A DNA stretch of 64,000 nt from Actinomycetota bacterium (GTDB lineage Bacteria > Actinomycetota > Acidimicrobiia > Acidimicrobiales > Ilumatobacteraceae), in contig WLIV01000014.1 of assembly GCA_009702045.1 (NCBI GenBank), positions 1-64,000 on the forward strand, written 5' to 3'. The notes below the pieces were generated by a model. It made no database searches. It was not told the DNA's origin and saw nothing but the letters and a program-made list of their open reading frames with translations. The translations under genes were made by a program, and so were the position numbers. Below are positions 1-9,260 of the stretch, piece after piece. Within the stretch, counting starts at the first letter, position 1. Each line of letters begins with the position of its first letter.

Positions 1-713
1 GCGATGGCGATCCAGCCGCGGCCGGCCGTCATTCCGTCCTGCCATGTCGGCACGATCGAGAGTGAGAAACACACACCACCGATGCCCGCGAGCGCTCCAC
101 CGAGAATCGTGTGCACATAGCGCGTGCGCACGACATTGATGCCCACTGCGTCGGCAGTCTGCGGCGACTCGCCGACGGCGCGTAGTTGCAGACCTGAGCG
201 TGTGCGGAACAGGTACCAGGAGATCAACACGACCAGTGCCCACGACAGGTACGTGAGCAGAGTGTGGTGGAACAGGATCGGCCCGAGGATCGGCATATCG
301 CTCAGTCCGAAGACATCGAGTTTGCCGAACTGATGCTTGACCGGGTTCTTCAGGTCCCAGACACTGGCGAGGTACGACGACAGGCCGGCACTCCCCGCGA
401 GGATGGTGATCGCGAGGCCCGAGACGGTCTGGTTGACCCGCAGCGTGATCGTCGCGAACGCGTGCAGCAGGGCTGCCGCGGACCCAGCCGCGATACCTGC
501 CAACAACGCCAGCGACAGGACCAGCCAGCCGGGCCCATCGACCCGTGAAGCCGTCCATGACGCGCAGACTGCGCCCATCAGCATCATGCCCTCGACCCCG
601 AGGTTCAGCACGCCGGAGCGTTCGGTCAGCACACCGCCCAGCGCGGAGAACAGCAACGGAGTGCCGTAGTAGATCGCCGAGGCGGCGATGACAATGAACA
701 GGTTCGAGTTCAT
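1..713 (-). CDS. BMP-type (nucleoside) ABC transporter permease, second subunit, partial
   Basis: Inner-membrane permease of a BMP-family importer. The reading frame opens at 713 and is cut by the window edge, so the C-terminus is missing. The visible part has hydrophobic helices, the GVEGMML motif near residue 34 and a QTVSGLAI-type cytoplasmic loop, all shared with its paralogue at 23433-24698. Its ATG overlaps the TGA of the upstream permease (ATGA), so it is translationally coupled as the last visible gene of a four-gene operon: binding protein, ATPase, permease, permease. Substrate is inferred to be a nucleoside from the family. Confidence 0.9.
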   Translation of the reverse strand, partial: MNSNLFIVIAASAIYYGTPLLFSALGGVLTERSGVLNLGVEGMMLMGAVCASWTASRVDGPGWLVLSLALLAGIAAGSAAALLHAFATITLRVNQTVSGLAITILAGSAGLSSYLASVWDLKNPVKHQFGKLDVFGLSDMPILGPILFHHTLLTYLSWALVVLISWYLFRTRSGLQLRAVGESPQTADAVGINVVRTRYVHTILGGALAGIGGVCFSLSIVPTWQDGMTAGRGWIAI

Positions 714-1810
714 ACCGTCACGCCCTCGGGGATGCGCACCGTGCGACGTATGCGGTACCGAGCCAAGACCTCGCCGCCGAGGGCAAAGAACAGCACCATG
801 CCCTGCAGGGTGCCCACCAGCCCGGCCGGGAAATCCGGGCCTTGCAACGAGCGGCCAGCGTTGCTCAGGCCGCCCATCAATACCGCGACAAAGACGACGG
901 CGATCGGGTTCAGCCGGGCGAGCGCGGCGATGACGATGCCCGCGTAGCCGTAGCCGGACTGGTTGAGGCCCTTGGGGTCGAGCACATGGCGGAAGTTGCC
1001 GACGTCGGCGGCGCCGCCGAGGCCGGCCAGGCCACCCGAGAGCGCGATCACTGCGAGCACTTTGCGCTTGGTGCGCATACCGGCATAGGCCGCGGCCTCG
1101 GGCGAATCGCTGATGATCGAGACCTCGAAGCCGAAGCGCGTATGTCGGTAGAGCGCCCAGCACCCCACTGCGACGGCGGTGCCGATGAGCAGACCACATG
1201 GCAGCACCAACGAACCGAGTGACAGATCGGGCCAGTCCGAGCCCTCCGGCAAACGCTTGCCCTGCGGGAACTGCAAACCGGATCCAGAGAGCAACCGCCA
1301 ATAGGAGCGCGAGTTGAAGATCAGCCACGATGCCAAGTTGGCGGCGATGTAGTTCAGCATCAGCGTGGTGATGATCTCGTTCGTGTTCAGCCAGGCACGC
1401 AGCACGCCGGCGATCGCCGCCCACAACGCACCGCCGAGCACGCCGGCAAGGATCATCAGCGGGATGACCGCCTTGCCGAGTGAGTCGCCCCACATCAGCC
1501 CGGTCCAGGCCGCAGTGACGGTGCCGATCACGAACTGACCCTGCCCACCGATGTTGAACACACCCATCTTGAATGCGGCCGCGGCGGCGAGCCCAGTGAA
1601 GAGCAACGGTGTCGCCGCGATCAGCGTCGCCGACAACGCTTCGCCGGATGCGAAGGCACGGTCGAGGATGCGCGAGTAGGTGTCCAGCGGATCGTTGCCG
1701 CTGACGAGGATCAGCAACGCCCCGGCCACGAGCGCCGCAGCGATGGAGGCGATCGGTATCACCCATCCCAGCCACTTCGGGAACGATGCCCGCCGTTCGA
1801 GCCTGATCAT
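710..1810 (-). CDS. BMP-type ABC transporter permease, first subunit
   Basis: 366-residue integral membrane protein with about nine hydrophobic segments. It carries the GVFNIGGQGQF motif of YufP/NupB-type permeases and a long loop with an NEIITTLMLNYIA segment, the usual contact region for the ATPase. It is paralogous to 22297-23436. Its start overlaps the stop of the ATPase gene by 4 nt, and its own stop overlaps the start of the next permease. Role: forms the translocation channel with the partner permease for nucleoside-type substrates. The assignment is secure at family level; the substrate is inferred. Confidence 0.93.
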   Translation of the reverse strand: MIRLERRASFPKWLGWVIPIASIAAALVAGALLILVSGNDPLDTYSRILDRAFASGEALSATLIAATPLLFTGLAAAAAFKMGVFNIGGQGQFVIGTVTAAWTGLMWGDSLGKAVIPLMILAGVLGGALWAAIAGVLRAWLNTNEIITTLMLNYIAANLASWLIFNSRSYWRLLSGSGLQFPQGKRLPEGSDWPDLSLGSLVLPCGLLIGTAVAVGCWALYRHTRFGFEVSIISDSPEAAAYAGMRTKRKVLAVIALSGGLAGLGGAADVGNFRHVLDPKGLNQSGYGYAGIVIAALARLNPIAVVFVAVLMGGLSNAGRSLQGPDFPAGLVGTLQGMVLFFALGGEVLARYRIRRTVRIPEGVTV

Positions 1811-3348
1811 TGGTTCCCTCCCATGAGCAGGCCGATCTCGGTGATGTCGGCGTTGTCTCGGTCGACCGAGCCAGCGAGTCTGCCGGCGAACATCACGACG
1901 ATCCGGTCGGACAGGCTGATCGCCTCCTCCAAGTCCTCGGTGATCAACAGCACACCCATGCCCCGTCGCGCCGCATCGAGCAGTAAGCCACGCACGGTCT
2001 CAATCGCACCCACGTCGAGGCCGCGCGTCGGCGACGCGGCGACCAGTACGTGCGGATCGCTGCTCAGTTCACGTGCCAACAACACCTTCTGGACGTTGCC
2101 ACCCGACAGCAGACGGGTCGAGGTGTGGGCATCCGGGGTCTTGATGCCGAAACGCTCGATCAACTCCTGCGCGTTCTTGCGGATCGCGCGGTGCTGGAGC
2201 AACGGACCTTTGGAAATCGGGGGTCGACGGTACGACTTGAGCACCAAGTTGTGCTCGACGGAGGCCGACGCGGCCAGTCCGGTGTGGAGTCGATCCTCGG
2301 GGATGTGGGCCACGCCCATCTCGATTGCTTCCCGCGGGTCGCGCCCGGTGGTGGCGACGCCATCGATGAACACCTCGCCGCTGGTGCGAGCACGGGTACC
2401 GCAGATCGTCTCGGCCAGCTCGCGCTGGCCGTTGCCGGACACACCGCAGACAGCGACAATCTCACCGGCGCACACGCTGAGGTCGACCCCGCGCACCGCA
2501 GGCCGACCGCGCGAGTCGTCGGCGTGGAGATCGACGGTACGGAGCACGACTCGCTCGCGATCGATCACCGGGCGGTTCGCGTGATCATCCGCGCTGAACA
2601 CCACCTCGCGACCCACCATCAGGTTCGCCAGTTCGCGCGGCGACGTGGTGGCGGTTTCGACCGTGCCCACATTGCGGCCATCGCGCAGCACCGTGACACG
2701 ATCGGAGACGGCCATCACCTCGTCGAGTTTGTGAGAGATGAACACCACCGAACGGCCGGCGCGGGCCATCGCACGAAGGGTCGCGAACAACGTCTCGGAC
2801 TCTTGCGGAGTGAGCACTGCGGTGGGCTCATCGAGGATCAACACGGTGGCCTGACGCTCGAGTGCCTTCAGGATCTCGACCCGCTGCTGTTCGCCGACGG
2901 ACAACTGCCACACCTTCGCCGCTGGGTCGACCGGCAGGCCGAACTCCTCGCCGAGTGCGCGGATGCGCTCCTCGGTCTCCTTGCGGCGGAAGGGCCGTTT
3001 CTCGCCGAGCACGATGTTCTCGGCGACGGTGAACGTGGGCACCAGATGAAAGTGCTGGTGCACCATTCCGATCCCGCACGCGATCGCGTCGCGTGGCGAC
3101 GACAACTCCACCCGCCGACCGGCGATGTGGATCGTTCCCGCATCCGGGTGGTACAGACCACTCAGGACATTGGACAGTGTGGATTTCCCCGCACCGTTCT
3201 CCCCGAGTAGTGCGTGTACTTCGCCAGCCCTCACATCGAAGCTGACGTCATCATTGGCCAGCACGCCGGAGAACTGTTTGGTGATGCCAGTCATCGCCAC
3301 GGCGAGCGAGGCGTCAACGTCTGATATCTGCCCTGTTCCAATGCTCAT
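1807..3348 (-). CDS. BMP-type ABC transporter ATP-binding protein (two ABC domains)
   Basis: 513-residue duplicated ATPase of the sugar/nucleoside type. Domain 1 has Walker A GENGAGKS (49-56), signature LSVGE (149-153) and Walker B VLILDE (169-174). Domain 2 (from about 265) has a degenerate P-loop, GVSGNGQRE, but keeps the LLSGGNVQK signature and an SPTRGLDVG Walker B, the usual asymmetry in this family. It energises the two downstream permeases. A 17-bp hairpin separates it from the binding-protein gene upstream, which probably sets a lower expression level for this gene. Confidence 0.95.
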   Translation of the reverse strand: MSIGTGQISDVDASLAVAMTGITKQFSGVLANDDVSFDVRAGEVHALLGENGAGKSTLSNVLSGLYHPDAGTIHIAGRRVELSSPRDAIACGIGMVHQHFHLVPTFTVAENIVLGEKRPFRRKETEERIRALGEEFGLPVDPAAKVWQLSVGEQQRVEILKALERQATVLILDEPTAVLTPQESETLFATLRAMARAGRSVVFISHKLDEVMAVSDRVTVLRDGRNVGTVETATTSPRELANLMVGREVVFSADDHANRPVIDRERVVLRTVDLHADDSRGRPAVRGVDLSVCAGEIVAVCGVSGNGQRELAETICGTRARTSGEVFIDGVATTGRDPREAIEMGVAHIPEDRLHTGLAASASVEHNLVLKSYRRPPISKGPLLQHRAIRKNAQELIERFGIKTPDAHTSTRLLSGGNVQKVLLARELSSDPHVLVAASPTRGLDVGAIETVRGLLLDAARRGMGVLLITEDLEEAISLSDRIVVMFAGRLAGSVDRDNADITEIGLLMGGNQ

Positions 3349-3381
3349 GAACTACGACGACCCCCGCGCTGGTAGTGCCAA

Positions 3382-3420
3382 CGAGGTGGCCGCCACGATC
3401 GTCTCGTGGCGGCCACCTCG
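3382..3420 (-). terminator. 17-bp perfect hairpin between binding-protein and ATPase genes
   Basis: Arms 3382-3398 and 3404-3420 are exact reverse complements around the 5-nt loop TCGTC. There is no T-tract on either side, so this is more likely an mRNA-stabilising or attenuating hairpin within the operon than a full intrinsic terminator. A hairpin sits in the same place in the second BMP operon. Confidence 0.75.
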
Positions 3421-3431
3421 CAACAGTGATG

Positions 3432-4529
3432 TCAGGCCGGGATCTCTCCGTCGACACCCTCAACGAACCACTGAATGGACATTTGCTCACCGAAGTCGAT
3501 CGACTTCCCGGCGGCAACCTTCTCGGCACCGCTCTGGTCGTTGATCGGACCAGCAAAGATGTCGAACTTGCCGGCGATGATGTCGGCCTTCTTCGCGTCG
3601 ATCAGCGCACGAGTCGCATCGTCGACCCGCTTGCCGTAGGGGGCAATGGTGGTGAAGCCATCGGCGATGTTGCCGTAGTAGTCGCCCTTGGCCCAGGTGC
3701 CGTCGATCACGGCCTGGACTTCCTTGGTGTAGTACGAGCCCCAGTCGTAGATCGCGGCGGTCAGCCATACATCGGGGTAGTTGGCGCCCTGGTCGGAGTC
3801 GTAGCCGGTCCAGCCCACGCCAGCAGCTTTGGCGGCGTCACCAGGTGCCGGGCTATCGCCACCGGAGGCGATGATGTCGGCGCCGCCGGAAACCAGCGAC
3901 TCAGCCGCCTGACGCTCCTTGGCGGGATCGAACCACGAGTTGATCCAAACGACCTTGACGGTCGCCTGCGGGTTCACCGACCGGGCACCCAGCGTGTACG
4001 CGTTGATGTGGCGGACCACCTCGGGAATCGGGAACGGGGCGACGAAGCCAATCGTGTTGCTCTTGGTCGCCTTGCCTGCTGCCATACCGGCGAGGTACGT
4101 GCTCTGTTCGCCGGCGCCGTAGTAGGTGGACCAGTTCGGCGTGTCGTTCGGGATACCCGTCGCATGCTCGAACTTCACGTCCGGGTACTTCTTCGCGGCA
4201 GCCAACATGGCATCGCCGAAACCGAACGAGGTCGCGAAGATGATCTTGTTGCCGTCCTTGACGAGGTCGTCGATGACCTGGGCGACTTCGGGCCCTTCGG
4301 GCACGTTCTCCTTGAAGGTGGTCAGCACCTTGCTGCCGAGCGCTGCCTCGACGGCCTTGCGACCGTTGTCGTGCGCCGTGGTCCAGCCACCGTCGTTGGT
4401 CGGACCGACGTAGATCCAGGCAGCCTTGAGCGGGCTGCCGGAACTGCCGGAGTCTTTCTTCGAATCACTGCACGCAGCAGCCGTCAGCATCGAGCCGACG
4501 AGCAACGTGACGAGAAGCTTCCGCTTCAT
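3432..4529 (-). CDS. BMP-family substrate-binding lipoprotein
   Basis: 365-residue Bmp/PnrA-type lipoprotein. The signal peptide ends in LTAAAC with lipidated Cys20, followed by a Ser/Asp-rich linker. The body shows family landmarks: a GPTNDGGWTTAHD stretch near the N-terminus, FATSFGFGDAM, the YYGAGEQSTYLAG segment and an IASGGDSPAPGDAA region. It binds the substrate, probably purine nucleosides, outside the membrane. The start has a strong ribosome binding site, GGGGAGGAACC, ending 3 nt before the ATG. It is the first gene of the operon running to the left window edge. Confidence 0.93.
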   Translation of the reverse strand: MKRKLLVTLLVGSMLTAAACSDSKKDSGSSGSPLKAAWIYVGPTNDGGWTTAHDNGRKAVEAALGSKVLTTFKENVPEGPEVAQVIDDLVKDGNKIIFATSFGFGDAMLAAAKKYPDVKFEHATGIPNDTPNWSTYYGAGEQSTYLAGMAAGKATKSNTIGFVAPFPIPEVVRHINAYTLGARSVNPQATVKVVWINSWFDPAKERQAAESLVSGGADIIASGGDSPAPGDAAKAAGVGWTGYDSDQGANYPDVWLTAAIYDWGSYYTKEVQAVIDGTWAKGDYYGNIADGFTTIAPYGKRVDDATRALIDAKKADIIAGKFDIFAGPINDQSGAEKVAAGKSIDFGEQMSIQWFVEGVDGEIPA

Positions 4530-4647
4530 AAGGTTCCTCCCCTATGTGAGACCGCCCACCGCGGCTCGTGCGAATACTAGGCTCACAGATTGGGTCAGTT
4601 GGTAATGTCGCGCCAGGGGGCGACGCGAACCGGGCATGAACGCTCTG

Positions 4648-4653
4648 TAGCGT
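4648..4653 (+). promoter_or_regulatory. -10 hexamer TAGCGT, leaderless layout
   Basis: The hexamer ends 8 nt before the ATG at 4662, placing the transcript start at or next to the start codon. No Shine-Dalgarno sequence is seen. Confidence 0.45.
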
Positions 4654-4661
4654 GATCGGCC

Positions 4662-5711
4662 ATGTCGATCTCCGTCGACGAAATGCCGACCCCACCCTCC
4701 GCCTCGGAGCGCACACCGTTGCGCGCCGTTGTACCGATCGACGTGCTGCGCCCGGTGCGCATCACGCTGATGTTTGCGTACCTGGCGATCTACCTGTGGT
4801 GGCTGCGTTTCAGAGGTCTGCCGATCGACCGCATCTCGGTGGCCATCAGCGTGGGCATCTTCTTGGTCTGCGCGTTCGTCGGCCGCTCGTGGCGCACCTG
4901 GGGCGTGCTGCTGCTGGACTCGATGGGCTATTGCGTCATGTGGCTCGCCTACGAACGAACCCGCGGCGCCGCCGACGAGGGCATCAGCTTCTTCGGTCTG
5001 TTCCGTGTGAAGTTTCCACTGCAGGTCGAGTCAATGCGCAACATCGACCGGGTCCTGTCGTTCGGATACGACCCGAATGTCGTGCTACAGCACCACTTCT
5101 TTCACCGCGGCGTCGTGCGCTGGTACGACGTCGTTGCGTCCACGACGTACATGACGCACTTCGTGGTCCCGATCGTCGTCATGGCGGCGCTGTGGGCCGT
5201 CAGCCATCGCCAGTGGGCGCGGTACATGAAACGTTTCGCCACGCTCCTGGGGGCAGGGTGCCTGTTGTTCGTCGTGCTGCCCACGGCGCCCCCGTGGATG
5301 GTGTCGAAGAACTACCACCTGATCGGCTCGATCCAGCGCCCGATCAACTACCTCGGGTTCTACCACTTGGGTTTCAAGGGCTTCACCAACGATTACAAGG
5401 TGCAACTCAGCAACGGCAACGCAGTGGCGGCGATGCCGTCGTTGCACGCGTCATTCGCACTGATCGTCCCGCTCTTCTTCCTGCCGTGGATCAGACCGAA
5501 GTGGCTGAAGGCGATCGTGCTCACGTTTCCGCTGATCATGCTGACATCACTCGTCTACTTCGGTGAGCACTGGATCATCGATGGACTCGCCGGATGGGCG
5601 CTCACGTTCGCGTCGTTCTGGTTCTGGGGCCGCATGGAACAGCGCACGCGCAGGAATCGAGCCGGCAGAGCCCGAGCGGTGTTGGAACCTGTCGAGCCGG
5701 TGTTGACATGA
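4662..5711 (+). CDS. PAP2-superfamily membrane phosphatase / phosphotransferase
   Basis: 349 residues with about six membrane helices. The active-site motifs of the PAP2_3 (inositol-phosphorylceramide-synthase-like) branch are present: PSLHASF with H262, and YFGEHWIIDGLAG with H303 and D307. Upstream, the H-F-F-H-R-G segment (146-150) replaces the classical first motif. Likely removes or transfers a phosphate head group on a lipid at the outer face of the membrane; the substrate cannot be read from the sequence. It overlaps the following PIN-like gene by 4 nt, so the two are probably co-translated. Confidence 0.85.
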   Translation: MSISVDEMPTPPSASERTPLRAVVPIDVLRPVRITLMFAYLAIYLWWLRFRGLPIDRISVAISVGIFLVCAFVGRSWRTWGVLLLDSMGYCVMWLAYERTRGAADEGISFFGLFRVKFPLQVESMRNIDRVLSFGYDPNVVLQHHFFHRGVVRWYDVVASTTYMTHFVVPIVVMAALWAVSHRQWARYMKRFATLLGAGCLLFVVLPTAPPWMVSKNYHLIGSIQRPINYLGFYHLGFKGFTNDYKVQLSNGNAVAAMPSLHASFALIVPLFFLPWIRPKWLKAIVLTFPLIMLTSLVYFGEHWIIDGLAGWALTFASFWFWGRMEQRTRRNRAGRARAVLEPVEPVLT

Positions 5712-6085
5712 GCCTCGACCCGCCGAAGGTGCTGCTCGAGCAGTCGTTCCTGCTCGCCCTCACCAACCCGCTCGCCGCACGACATGACATCGCAGTCACC
5801 GCCTATCTCGAGCTCGTCGACCAGTACGAACGTGAAGCGGTGTTACTGGTGGCCGTCAGCGATCACCTGCGACCGTGGCAGCCCGGCCGTCGGCACGGTG
5901 TGCTCGCGCCAGTGGACGTGCTCCACGTCGGCCATCAGCATCGCCGAGTCGCCCGGCGCATGGTGGCGGAACCCGATTTCGACGTCGCGTTGTCGTTGAC
6001 AATGTGTGAACGCGAGCGAGTTCAGCGAGTTGCCACGTTCGATGATCGCTTCCGTTCGTACGCGCTGGACTGCATGCCTGACTAG
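5708..6085 (+). CDS. PIN-like domain protein
   Basis: 125 residues. The start is an ATG that overlaps the PAP2 stop codon (ATGA). The N-terminal pattern VLLEQSFLLAL and the C-terminal FDVALSLTMCERERVQRVATFDDRF follow the PIN ribonuclease fold. Glu11 stands where PIN nucleases have the first Asp; E35, D90/D92 and D112/D113 are plausible partners. No antitoxin gene precedes it; the partner is a PAP2 phosphatase. It could be a VapC-like ribonuclease or a degenerate PIN protein. Fold assignment is moderate and function unknown. Confidence 0.65.
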   Translation: MSLDPPKVLLEQSFLLALTNPLAARHDIAVTAYLELVDQYEREAVLLVAVSDHLRPWQPGRRHGVLAPVDVLHVGHQHRRVARRMVAEPDFDVALSLTMCERERVQRVATFDDRFRSYALDCMPD

Positions 6086-6113
6086 CCTGACCGTCGAACA
6101 GGTGGTGAGACCC

Positions 6114-7550
6114 ATGTCGCTCATTGATGACGACAACAGTCCGTACAAGGCGTTCCATCTCGACGCCATCGCCGATGCAGACCCGTACCCGTACTGGTAC
6201 GACGATGCCGACGAACCCGACAGCAACCCCACGCTCGTGCGCACGGAGAACTGCGACCTGTGCATCATCGGCGGTGGCTACAACGGTCTGTGGACCGCGA
6301 TCATCGCCAAGGAACGCGACCCGAACCGCGACGTCCTGCTGATCGAAGCGCACGAGATCGGCTCTGCCGCCAGTGGTCGCAATGGCGGGTTCATGGAGAG
6401 CAGTCTCACTCACGGTGTGGCCAACGGCCAGGAACGCTTCGGTGCCGAGTTGCCACTGCTGGAGGAGTTGGGGTTGAAGAACCTCAACGACATCGAGGCC
6501 GCGATCACCAAATACAAGATCGATTGCGACTACGAACGCACCGGCGTGATCGACATCGCCAGCACGTTCCACTCCCCCACGTACCTGGATGAACTGCGCG
6601 ACGACTACACCCAGTTGCGTGCGCTCGGCCAGAAGGTGGAGTGGCTCGATCAGGCGGCGATGCAGGCTCAGGTGAACTCGCCCACGTACACGGGCGGCCT
6701 GTGGCGTAAGGACCGGGCAGCGATCGTCGACCCAGCGCGTCTGGCATGGGGCCTGAAGAGCGCAGCCATGTCGTTGGGTGTGCGTATCTACGAGGACACG
6801 AAGGCCACCAAGATCGAGAAGGACGGCGTGGGCGTGCTCGTCAGCACAGCGCTGGGCAACATCCGCGCCGGCCGCGTCGCCCTCGCGACGAACGCCTCCA
6901 AGCCCCTCTTGAAGCGGGTCGGGCACTTCATCGCACCCGTCTACGACTACTGCATGGTGACCGAACCGCTCACCAAGGCACAGTTGGCCGAGATCGGGTG
7001 GGAAGGCCGTCAGGGCCTCAGCGACATCAGCAATCAGTTCCACTACTACCGGCTCACACAGGACAACCGCATCCTCTGGGGTGGCTACGACGTCATCTAC
7101 TACTGGGGCGGCAAGATGAGCACGGAGTTCGAGAGTCGCCCCGAGACCTGGGCGAAACTCAGCAAGCACTTCTTCGACACGTTCCCGCAGTTGGAGGGTG
7201 TGAAGTTCACCCACACCTGGGGCGGCGTGATCGATACGTGCAGTCGCTTCTGCGTGTTCTGGGGCCGCGGCATGCAGGGTCGAGTGGCGTATTCCGTGGG
7301 CTACACCGGTCTCGGTGTTGCCAGCACGCGCTTCGGCGCCGAGGTGATGCTCGACATCCTCGACGGCAAACGGTCGAAGGCCACCGAGACCGAGTTCGTG
7401 AAGAGCAAGCCGTTGCCCTTTCCGCCCGAGCCGTTCCGGTTCATCGGCATCCAGGCCACCCGCTATTCGCTGGACCGTGAAGACAAGACCGGCAAGCGCA
7501 ACGCGTGGCTGCGAGGTCTCGATCGTTTCGGTCTCGGCTTCGACAGCTAA
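6114..7550 (+). CDS. FAD-dependent amine/amino-acid oxidoreductase (DAO family)
   Basis: 478 residues. A dinucleotide-binding motif, CIIGGGYNGLWTAI, begins near residue 46, followed by the acidic strand end LLIEA and the GSAASGRNGGF segment typical of DAO/PuuB-type oxidases. A C-terminal VGYTGLGVASTRFGAE region closes the FAD site. Likely oxidises an amine or N-substituted amino acid to an imine in the cytoplasm; the substrate is unknown. I chose the ATG at 6114 because AGGTGGTGAG lies just upstream and homology starts here; the frame is open to 6006, where it overlaps the PIN-like gene. Confidence 0.85.
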   Translation: MSLIDDDNSPYKAFHLDAIADADPYPYWYDDADEPDSNPTLVRTENCDLCIIGGGYNGLWTAIIAKERDPNRDVLLIEAHEIGSAASGRNGGFMESSLTHGVANGQERFGAELPLLEELGLKNLNDIEAAITKYKIDCDYERTGVIDIASTFHSPTYLDELRDDYTQLRALGQKVEWLDQAAMQAQVNSPTYTGGLWRKDRAAIVDPARLAWGLKSAAMSLGVRIYEDTKATKIEKDGVGVLVSTALGNIRAGRVALATNASKPLLKRVGHFIAPVYDYCMVTEPLTKAQLAEIGWEGRQGLSDISNQFHYYRLTQDNRILWGGYDVIYYWGGKMSTEFESRPETWAKLSKHFFDTFPQLEGVKFTHTWGGVIDTCSRFCVFWGRGMQGRVAYSVGYTGLGVASTRFGAEVMLDILDGKRSKATETEFVKSKPLPFPPEPFRFIGIQATRYSLDREDKTGKRNAWLRGLDRFGLGFDS

Positions 7551-9172
7551 CGCGCCAACACCACGACCGAGCGTGGGGCCACGGCCACCGTCGTGCCGGG
7601 GCCGACGTCGCTTGGGGCAGTAGCCAGCACGACCCGCCAGTCGCCCACTGCTTGCACTTCGAAGGTCAACGGCATCCACCACGCGTTCACCATCACGTAG
7701 AGGTCTCCGCTGCACCACGCGATCGACCGTGAGTCGTGCGACTCGTCGACAGACAGCCCCACACCGTGGAACACGAACTCGGTCGGCGGGTGCGTGCGTC
7801 GCAACTGCGTCAGCGCACGAACGAACTCGGTGAGCTCGGCCCAGTCCTCGACCGTGCTCCAGTCCACCCATGTCAGCGGGCTGTCGATGTCGTACGGGTT
7901 GTCGTGGCCGTCCTGAGTGCGGCCGAACTCGTCGCCCATCACCCACATCGGCGTACCGGCCGAGAGCAGCAACAGGCTGAAGAGGTTCTTCAACTGCTGC
8001 AGACGCGGTTCCGGACCGCTGTCCCAGGAACGATGCCGATCGCTCGTGACCGCAGTGAGGTCGTGCATCGTGAGGCCGTCGTGGGCCGTTACGAAGTTGA
8101 CGCTCGCGCCAGTGTGGCCGAACAGGTCGGGGCTGCCCTGCACCCGTTGACGGACGGCCGCCACCAGACCTGCTTCGCCACGTAAGAACCCACGCACATC
8201 GTCGCGGAAGCGATCGTTCCATTGCAGCCAACCAGCAGGCCACACCGGCGAGCCGACCTGATACGACCCCATGTCCCACGGCTCCGCGACCAACGTGACA
8301 CCGCGCCGTCCCGCCCACTCGCTGATCATGCCCACCAGTTCGCCACCATCACGTGTGAGCAGCGACGCGAGGTCGAAGCGGAAACCATCGACGCCGAGGT
8401 CGGCGTAGCGGTCGAGTGCCTGCAGCACCAAATGACGCACGTACGGGTTGGACGGGTCGATGTCGTTCCCGCAGCCACTGTCGTTGGTGTAGTGGCCGTT
8501 CGCCTGATGGCGGTAGATGTGGGCGTCGTCGAGACCGCGCAGACCATAGGTGGGCATCGAGGCGTCGGCCTCGGCGGTGTGGTTGAACACCACATCGAGC
8601 CAGACGTGCATTCCCCGCTCGTGTGCAGCTGCGACCAACTCGGCGAGCTCCTCGGCAGCACGGTCGGGCTCCGTCGCATAGCCGCGGTGGACGGCACCCC
8701 ACGCGATCGGCATGTACCCCCAGTAGTTGGTGCGCTGGTCGAACGGGTGCACCGGCATGAGTTCGATGACGTTGACCCCGTTACGGGCCACCCAATCAAG
8801 GTGCTCGATGCATCCTCGATAGGTGCGGCCGAACCCACGCACGTGCACCTCGTACACCACCGGCGGCGACGAGAGGACGGGCCCAGGTGGCGACACCGGC
8901 CATGGCTCGCGCGCCACGCTGCGCGGGCCAGCGGCCGTCCAGACGACATCGTTGCACGCCGGATCCAGCAGCGGTGCCCCACCGTCGACGCTGATCCAGT
9001 ACTGATCGCCCGCCTCAGCGGCCACCTCGGCCGTCCACATTCCCGCTGCATGTCGCGCCTCGACGCGTCGCTCGTCGTGGTCGCTGCCGCGACACGAACG
9101 CACGACGACAGCGACCGACGTTGCCGCAGGAGCGGGCACGTCGACGCGGAACTTCACCGGACGTCCAGACAT
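7547..9172 (-). CDS. glgX: GlgX/isoamylase-type glycogen debranching enzyme (GH13)
   Basis: 541 residues: an N-terminal beta domain (about 1-100), a GH13 barrel (about 105-450) and a C-terminal beta domain. Catalytic residues are visible: nucleophile D267 in GFRFDLAS, acid E297 in AEPWD, D365 in TAHDG. WNDRFRDDVRGFLRG and GDEFGRTQDGHDNPYD are GlgX/isoamylase signatures, so it probably cleaves alpha-1,6 branches of glycogen. It is shorter than typical GlgX (around 650-700), mostly from a reduced N-terminal domain. A malto-oligosyltrehalose hydrolase is less likely. Its stop overlaps that of the convergent FAD gene by 4 nt. Confidence 0.85.
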   Translation of the reverse strand: MSGRPVKFRVDVPAPAATSVAVVVRSCRGSDHDERRVEARHAAGMWTAEVAAEAGDQYWISVDGGAPLLDPACNDVVWTAAGPRSVAREPWPVSPPGPVLSSPPVVYEVHVRGFGRTYRGCIEHLDWVARNGVNVIELMPVHPFDQRTNYWGYMPIAWGAVHRGYATEPDRAAEELAELVAAAHERGMHVWLDVVFNHTAEADASMPTYGLRGLDDAHIYRHQANGHYTNDSGCGNDIDPSNPYVRHLVLQALDRYADLGVDGFRFDLASLLTRDGGELVGMISEWAGRRGVTLVAEPWDMGSYQVGSPVWPAGWLQWNDRFRDDVRGFLRGEAGLVAAVRQRVQGSPDLFGHTGASVNFVTAHDGLTMHDLTAVTSDRHRSWDSGPEPRLQQLKNLFSLLLLSAGTPMWVMGDEFGRTQDGHDNPYDIDSPLTWVDWSTVEDWAELTEFVRALTQLRRTHPPTEFVFHGVGLSVDESHDSRSIAWCSGDLYVMVNAWWMPLTFEVQAVGDWRVVLATAPSDVGPGTTVAVAPRSVVVLAR

Positions 9173-9246
9173 TGCTTCTCACTCTGCCATCTGGATTCCT
9201 GAGAAACCCACCCACGCCGACCCCGACGCCACACGGGTCGAACCTC

Positions 9247-9252
9247 TACATT
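9247..9252 (+). promoter_or_regulatory. -10 hexamer TACATT for the cox maturation cluster
   Basis: Ends 8 nt before the ATG at 9261, so the first transcript of the cluster is probably leaderless. Confidence 0.5.
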
Positions 9253-9260
9253 GACGGGCA

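Noticed and set aside
5856-8318. An 820-codon open frame on the minus strand
   Set aside because: It runs antisense to the clearly homologous FAD oxidoreductase and through the GlgX gene in another frame; the translation is Arg/Ala/His-rich with no motif. It is a product of high GC content.
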